Source: CAXXHQ01 sp963665265
Lineage (GTDB): Bacteria > Planctomycetota > Planctomycetia > Pirellulales > Thermoguttaceae
Assembly: GCA_963665265.2 (NCBI GenBank)
Contig: CAXXHQ010000001.1
Span: 1,016,148-1,080,147 of the forward strand
Length of the DNA stretch: 64,000 nucleotides
Direction of reading: 5' to 3'
This document shows positions 60,401-64,000 of this stretch, piece after piece; within the stretch, counting starts at the first letter, position 1, and every line of letters starts with the position of its first letter. The notes below the pieces were generated by a model. That model was not told the DNA's origin. It saw only the letters and a program-made list of their open reading frames with translations, and ran no database searches. The translations under genes were made by a program, and so were the position numbers.

Positions 60401-60775
60401 ATGGTAGACAAAGTTTCAAAAAAACGAAAAATTCATAAACCCACAAAAGAAGAACCGCCTAAAATTAGTGAAGCGAACCTGGGAAAGTTTCTCGATATTT
60501 TCAGCCAGGTTATTTCTTTACTTAAGATTGCGTTTATTTGCGGTTCTGGATATCTGGGTATTTCTCGGATATGCACTACGGCAGAGCGAATCACAGAAAA
60601 GAGCGTTTTTGCACAGGTCATTTCGGCTTCTGCGGTTTCGATATGCTTTATTTTCGCAATAGGATATAGAAAATGGAGGAAATATACTACTGAAGATCGG
60701 GAGATCAATTCAAAAATCCAGGACATTAAAAACGGCAATGCTCGCTTGCCTTCAACTTGTGAAGGAAAGAAATGA
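60401..60775 (+). CDS. AT-rich two-helix membrane protein
   Basis: 124 residues, ATG preceded by GGGGGTGAG. A basic N terminus (KVSKKRKIHKPTKEEPPK) is followed by two membrane helices (about 33-57 and 76-96). Codon use is markedly more AT-rich than that of its neighbours. It is coupled to the next gene by an ATGA overlap. Together they look like a cargo (moron) cassette. Functions such as superinfection exclusion or host modification are speculative. Confidence 0.65.
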   Translation: MVDKVSKKRKIHKPTKEEPPKISEANLGKFLDIFSQVISLLKIAFICGSGYLGISRICTTAERITEKSVFAQVISASAVSICFIFAIGYRKWRKYTTEDREINSKIQDIKNGNARLPSTCEGKK

Positions 60776-61353
60776 TGTCATTAGAACTATTTATTGACCT
60801 TTTTATTGGTTTTTCTCTTCTAAATCTTGTTGCAGCCTATATCGCTTGGTGCTTCGTGCGCGACGCACGATTTTCGCGTGACGTGTTATTGATTGAATTT
60901 GCGATGCTTAGGTTGGCGCATGATATTTCTGAAGACGATGACAGCTCAATAAAAAAAATTGATCTGCTTTTGTCTTTTGTTGCGAAGAATCCTCGATTTT
61001 TCGACGTCGATAAAATTATTGCGATCGCTTTGTTGGTAAGAAAAGCTGAACGCGAAACAATAAAAACTGAATCCAACATCGAAACAGATAAAATTACTGC
61101 CCCAAGGTCTAATGACCCAAGGATTCAGAAAATCATTGAAGACGCAACTCACAAAATGGCTCAACGATTAGCTTATAGGTTGCTTCACGAAAAATTGTCT
61201 GGGGTTTTGGCATTGATGTCCTGTAAAATATTGCGGGTCATGCATCTAAAAAGATCGGCAGCTTATATTCGGGAAAAGTTTTTAGAGGCAAGCGTCAATC
61301 AATCCGTTGATTTTGCTTTCGGGAATTTGCATGATAGATGCGTGTTTCACTAA
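60772..61353 (+). CDS. AT-rich membrane-anchored helical protein
   Basis: 193 residues (or 192 from the second ATG at 60,775), AAGGA upstream. One N-terminal membrane helix (LFIDLFIGFSLLNLVAAYIAW), then an all-helical soluble part with acidic (EDDDSSIKKIDLLL) and basic segments. No family recognised. It shares low GC with the preceding gene and is coupled to it. Confidence 0.65.
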   Translation: MMSLELFIDLFIGFSLLNLVAAYIAWCFVRDARFSRDVLLIEFAMLRLAHDISEDDDSSIKKIDLLLSFVAKNPRFFDVDKIIAIALLVRKAERETIKTESNIETDKITAPRSNDPRIQKIIEDATHKMAQRLAYRLLHEKLSGVLALMSCKILRVMHLKRSAAYIREKFLEASVNQSVDFAFGNLHDRCVFH

Positions 61354-61498
61354 GACAATTTCCGAAATCCTCTCGGCAATGTAAAGTTCGCCTTTATTCC
61401 TGCAGTACTTGCTGAGGAATGACGGGAAAATAATAATGGATTGACGGTATAGTTGCCGATCAGGCTTTCGGCGAGTGAAAAATTAAATTGATGCTTCC

Positions 61499-61538
61499 GG
61501 GGACTAAGAGCGTTTTACGACGCCTCGGTCCCCTTTTT
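61499..61538 (+). terminator. intrinsic terminator ahead of the sigma factor gene
   Basis: GGGGAC and GTCCCC close a partly paired stem, followed by TTTTT. It lies between the AT-rich pair and the sigma factor gene, insulating the latter or acting as an attenuator in its leader. Confidence 0.75.
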
Positions 61539-61552
61539 GTTTACGGAGCATC

Positions 61553-62356
61553 ATGCCGAAAACCGCAAAGCCTAAGTTAAAGCGAAGGTCTCTCCCGCGA
61601 GCAAAAGCCAAATCCTCTTCTCCGCCTCGTCGCCGCGGGCCGCAACGCAGTAAGGTCAAGTCGCTCGTTCCTATCGAAAAATGGCGAAGCTACGCCGAAA
61701 CAAAGAGCGTCGATCTGCGAAACGAGATCGTCGTCGCCTATATGCCTTTCGCGACGACGGTCGCGCGGCGTGCGGCGCAGCGCTGGCCGGTCGACGCCGA
61801 TGATCTGCAATCAATCGTTTGCGAGGCGCTGATAAGCGTCGTCGAGCGATTCGACGCCGATCGCGGGTACAAGTTCGAGACGTACGCGGCACCGCGAATG
61901 ACCTGGGCGATCGTCGATTGGGTGCGTGAGCGTGACCATCTTTCACGGCTTGACCGAACGCATGCCTCCGAGCTCGATCGAAACTTCGCCGAGCTGACTC
62001 AACGCCTAGGCCGTCCGCCGACTCAGCAGGAATTTGAGGACGAATTCAGCTACGATTTTAGCGCAGCTATCTCGCCGCCGAAGATCGTTAAAAACTCGCC
62101 GAATCCCGACGATACGCCGCTTATCGAATTCGCTGCGGCCAAAGTGTCGGATTCCGGATGGCGGGAGCGAGACTACAACCCGCTCGCGACACGGGCGGCG
62201 CTAGCTCCAGATCAGCGAGTCGCCGTCTATTTGTACCTCTTCAAGGGCCTCACGATGAAGGCGGTCGGAGGCGTTCTCCAGCTCTCCGAATCCCGCATTT
62301 CTCAGCTCATTTCAGAAGCCGTCGTTCGTTTGCGCAAAGCGGCTGAAAACTCTTAG
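61553..62356 (+). CDS. element-encoded sigma-70 family factor, FliA-like
   Basis: 267 residues, ATG with CGGAGC. A basic N terminus (KPKLKRRSLPRAKAK) precedes region 2 (FATTVARRAAQRW, DADDLQSIVCEALISVVERFDADRGYKFETYAAPRMTWAIVDWVRE), region 3 (FAELTQRLGRPPTQQEFEDEF) and region 4 (APDQRVAVYLYLFKGLTMKAVGGVLQLSESRISQLISEAVVRLRKA). It lacks region 1.1 and 1.2, like group 3 factors. It is likely to switch polymerase to the element's late genes, which would lie to the right. It follows directly after a terminator, a position typical of a timing switch. Confidence 0.92.
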   Translation: MPKTAKPKLKRRSLPRAKAKSSSPPRRRGPQRSKVKSLVPIEKWRSYAETKSVDLRNEIVVAYMPFATTVARRAAQRWPVDADDLQSIVCEALISVVERFDADRGYKFETYAAPRMTWAIVDWVRERDHLSRLDRTHASELDRNFAELTQRLGRPPTQQEFEDEFSYDFSAAISPPKIVKNSPNPDDTPLIEFAAAKVSDSGWRERDYNPLATRAALAPDQRVAVYLYLFKGLTMKAVGGVLQLSESRISQLISEAVVRLRKAAENS

Positions 62357-62433
62357 GGGAACTGCCGAAAGGGAATTCAGCTTTTAGTTTTGATTTTTTT
62401 CATGTTTTTGAGTTTCTTTTTTGGAGTCCTGCC

Positions 62434-62745
62434 ATGTCTCAAGTGTTGAAGGAGGCTCTCGCGAGCCAAGGAATCGTCTTGAACGACGATCAAGCGACCG
62501 TCGTCGCCGTGAAGTTGGCCGACAATCTCAAGGAAACGCTCACGTCTGAGCTGAAGAGCGTCGCCGATCTATTCGGCTCGTTCAAGTTCGACGTCTCGAA
62601 GCTTCCGGCCGCGATCACGATCGTCAAGGCGATCGTCGCCGACGTTACCGCCGGCGGAATCGGCGGCTACCTCGACGCCGTCAAGCAAATCAAGGCGCTG
62701 GTCGCCTTGTTCTCTACCTCCGGCACGGACGTCGCCGTCGCGTAA
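62434..62745 (+). CDS. small helical element protein
   Basis: 103 residues, ATG with TTTGGAG. No family recognised. Mostly helical and Ala/Val/Lys-rich, with an amphipathic region (AITIVKAIVADVTAGGIGGYLDAVKQIKALVALF) that is too charged for a simple transmembrane span but might insert like a pore-forming or phasin-like helix. It precedes a membrane-anchored protein and a protease, so a role in lysis or virion structure is possible. Confidence 0.65.
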   Translation: MSQVLKEALASQGIVLNDDQATVVAVKLADNLKETLTSELKSVADLFGSFKFDVSKLPAAITIVKAIVADVTAGGIGGYLDAVKQIKALVALFSTSGTDVAVA

Positions 62746-62841
62746 TTCTCATTCCAGGGCGGGATGAAGCCGGACGCGACGCAATGGATTGCCGAGCGTC
62801 CGGCCCTTTTACGAATCAATTTTCCTCGGAAAGGGCCTGTT

Positions 62842-63570
62842 ATGTTCGGCAAATTACTTTCTCTAGCGGGTGCCGCCTGGACGAAATCGAAGTCCGAGGG
62901 CTCGTTCCTCCTTTTGTTGATACTCACGGCCACGGCAGTCAAACCGGCGATCTTTTCCGCATCGCCCGCTCCGGTCGATCGCGGCTACGCAATTGCCGGA
63001 GGCGTCGACAAACCGCGACTTATCGCGTCGGCGACGAACGACGGCATTCTGCTTTCGGCCGACGACGCGGCGCCGTTTAAGTCCTGGTCGCTTGCGTCGG
63101 GGAAAGGATCGCCCTCGACGTTCATTTACGCGGCATGCGACGGAAAATCACCGCCGCGAATCTACAGCTACACGATCGGCGCGGACGCCTCGGGCGACGT
63201 AACGCCCGCCCCAACTCCGGCGCCGGTTCCAACGCCGCTCCCTCCGGTCGTTCAAAAAATCGCCGTGACGATCCTCGAAGAATCGCATGACCGAACGCCG
63301 GCACAAGCGGCCGTTATTGCTTCGCCCGCGCTGCGGCAATACGCGGCTGCCGGCGGCCATGTCTTCGCGGCGATCGACAAGGACGTTAAATCGCCCGACG
63401 GCTCGACTCCGGCGAAGTTCAAGGAGTGGATCGATTACGCCGCTTCTCGCGGAGCCGCCCTGCCTCACATCTTCGTTACGGCCAAGGATTCCGGCCAATT
63501 ACTCTACGACGGTCCGCTGCCGGCGACGGAGGCTGAGGCGCTTTCTATCGCGAAAAAGTACGGCGGTTAA
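62842..63570 (+). CDS. membrane-anchored protein with proline-rich linker
   Basis: 242 residues from ATG 62,842 (GGAAAGGG). One N-terminal hydrophobic helix (GSFLLLLILTATAVKPAIF), a beta-rich domain (about 40-115), a Pro-rich linker (PAPTPAPVPTPLPPVV) and a C-terminal alpha/beta domain (about 135-242: QKIAVTILEESHDRTPAQAAV, HIFVTAKDSGQLLYDGPLP, EALSIAKKYGG). The C-terminal part has a thioredoxin-like alternation of strands and helices but no CxxC. Its place next to a papain-like protease suggests they act together at the envelope. Confidence 0.65.
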   Translation: MFGKLLSLAGAAWTKSKSEGSFLLLLILTATAVKPAIFSASPAPVDRGYAIAGGVDKPRLIASATNDGILLSADDAAPFKSWSLASGKGSPSTFIYAACDGKSPPRIYSYTIGADASGDVTPAPTPAPVPTPLPPVVQKIAVTILEESHDRTPAQAAVIASPALRQYAAAGGHVFAAIDKDVKSPDGSTPAKFKEWIDYAASRGAALPHIFVTAKDSGQLLYDGPLPATEAEALSIAKKYGG

Positions 63571-63618
63571 ACCGGCATTCGTCGCACGCAACAATCACAA
63601 ACGAGAGGAGAGACTTGA

Positions 63619-64000
63619 ATGGTATCCGCGAACGCTTTTTCGATTCCCGCCGGCGGTGATATCCGCGTGCTCGGTGGATGCAAGCCGCGACGACACGACG
63701 TCGGCGCTCTGTTCGCTCCGTTCCGAGCGAGCGAGGAAGTCGATGTTATCCCTCGCAACAAATGGGCGGCGATTTCCCTGCGCGGCATGATCGCCGAGAT
63801 TATGGACCAAGACGGGCAAGGGGCTTGCAACGCCTTCGCCGCCACCCAATCGGTACACGGTTGCCGAGCGTTGGCCGGGTTGCCGTTCGTACAGCTATCG
63901 CCCGGCAATCTATACGGCCGCATTAACGGAGGATCGGACAGCGGGTCCAGCCTTGGCGACGCCTTGGCCGCTCTTCGCGACGTCGGCGTTTGCACGGCGA
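63619..64000 (+). CDS. papain-like cysteine protease (C1 family), partial at the right edge
   Basis: 127 residues are visible before the window ends, with no stop. ATG has GAGAGGAG. The N-terminal propeptide-free stretch ends in IAEIMDQDGQGACNAFAATQ, which fits the C1 active-site block: an upstream Gln for the oxyanion hole and the catalytic Cys followed by AFA. Next come LSPGNLYGR and GGSDSGSSLGDALAALRDVGV, matching the LS-x-NL and GG...A...GV blocks of papain. The catalytic His and Asn should lie beyond the edge. Unusual cargo for a bacterial phage element. It may be a lysis, entry or maturation protease. Confidence 0.7.
   Translation, partial: MVSANAFSIPAGGDIRVLGGCKPRRHDVGALFAPFRASEEVDVIPRNKWAAISLRGMIAEIMDQDGQGACNAFAATQSVHGCRALAGLPFVQLSPGNLYGRINGGSDSGSSLGDALAALRDVGVCTA

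Larger units (their letters stand above)
48445..64000 (+). mobile_element. integrated phage-like element in tRNA-Ile2, right end outside the window
   Basis: A tyrosine recombinase starts 690 bases after a tRNA gene, and all following genes run on one strand with frequent 4-base start/stop overlaps. The content is phage-like: winged-helix replication-type protein, DUF5131, DUF1064, HD hydrolase, PAPS-reductase-like enzyme, a conserved prophage protein at 52,005, a FliA-like sigma factor and two CsrA genes. Local sequence also becomes more AT-rich in places. No terminase, portal or capsid gene is seen, so they must lie to the right, or the element is a satellite or another non-capsid mobile element. 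The attR copy, expected to repeat the tRNA 3' end, is not in the window. Confidence 0.85.

Overview
The window looks like a chromosome segment of a planctomycete, probably of the Pirellulales type. The evidence is a SecA of about 1230 residues with long insertions, a BBP7-type outer-membrane barrel, three giant surface proteins that open with the planctomycete LEPR-like N-terminal motif and carry dockerin-type EF-hands, a PEP-CTERM protein, a BlaI/M56 pair whose sensor half is rebuilt from carboxypeptidase-regulatory-like domains, and many orphan spacers with short palindromic repeats. WaaA and the barrel protein imply a Gram-negative envelope. No rRNA or CRISPR array is present.

Layout. Positions 1-23,600 hold host housekeeping and stress genes: a membrane protein, metK, waaA, secA, the M56/BlaI module with two clear operator palindromes, the primary sigma factor, a small zinc-ribbon membrane protein, a quinone oxidoreductase, two bacteriohemerythrins around a CapA-like protein, DinB, a MATE pump and a PEP-CTERM protein. 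Positions 23,600-40,500 are a surface and polysaccharide region: a CotH/lamin-tail/LamG protein in an operon with the PEP-CTERM gene, a PL11 rhamnogalacturonan lyase with FN3, PKD and EF-hand modules, a BBP7 barrel, and a protein that joins autotransporter-like repeats, two cohesin-like domains, a dockerin-like pair and a matrixin-like HELGH site. Positions 40,800-48,100 hold tRNA-His, a tail-specific protease, a DUF971 protein, a diguanylate cyclase, a secreted PL10 pectate lyase/CE8 pectinesterase fusion and a secreted metallo-beta-lactamase-fold protein. With the PL11 lyase these point to pectin use.

From tRNA-Ile2(CAT) at 48,372 to the right edge the window is an integrated phage-like element with every gene on the plus strand. 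It starts with a heavily structured intergenic stretch and a tyrosine recombinase, then a compact, translationally coupled early region: a winged-helix replication-type protein, two separate CsrA homologues, ASCH, a PAPS-reductase-like PP-loop enzyme, a DnaJ-zinc-finger-like miniprotein, DUF5131, an HD hydrolase broken by an in-frame amber codon, DUF1064 and GNAT. After that come an AT-rich pair of membrane proteins under their own promoter, a FliA-like sigma factor behind a terminator, a membrane-anchored protein and the start of a papain-like protease. Structural and packaging genes are not in the window, so the element must extend further right.

The points that most deserve a second look are: the phage CsrA whose leader is crowded with GGA motifs; the candidate structured RNA just downstream of the tRNA; the amber-interrupted HD hydrolase; the papain-like protease encoded by the element; the BlaI operator pair; and the cohesin plus dockerin plus protease surface protein.
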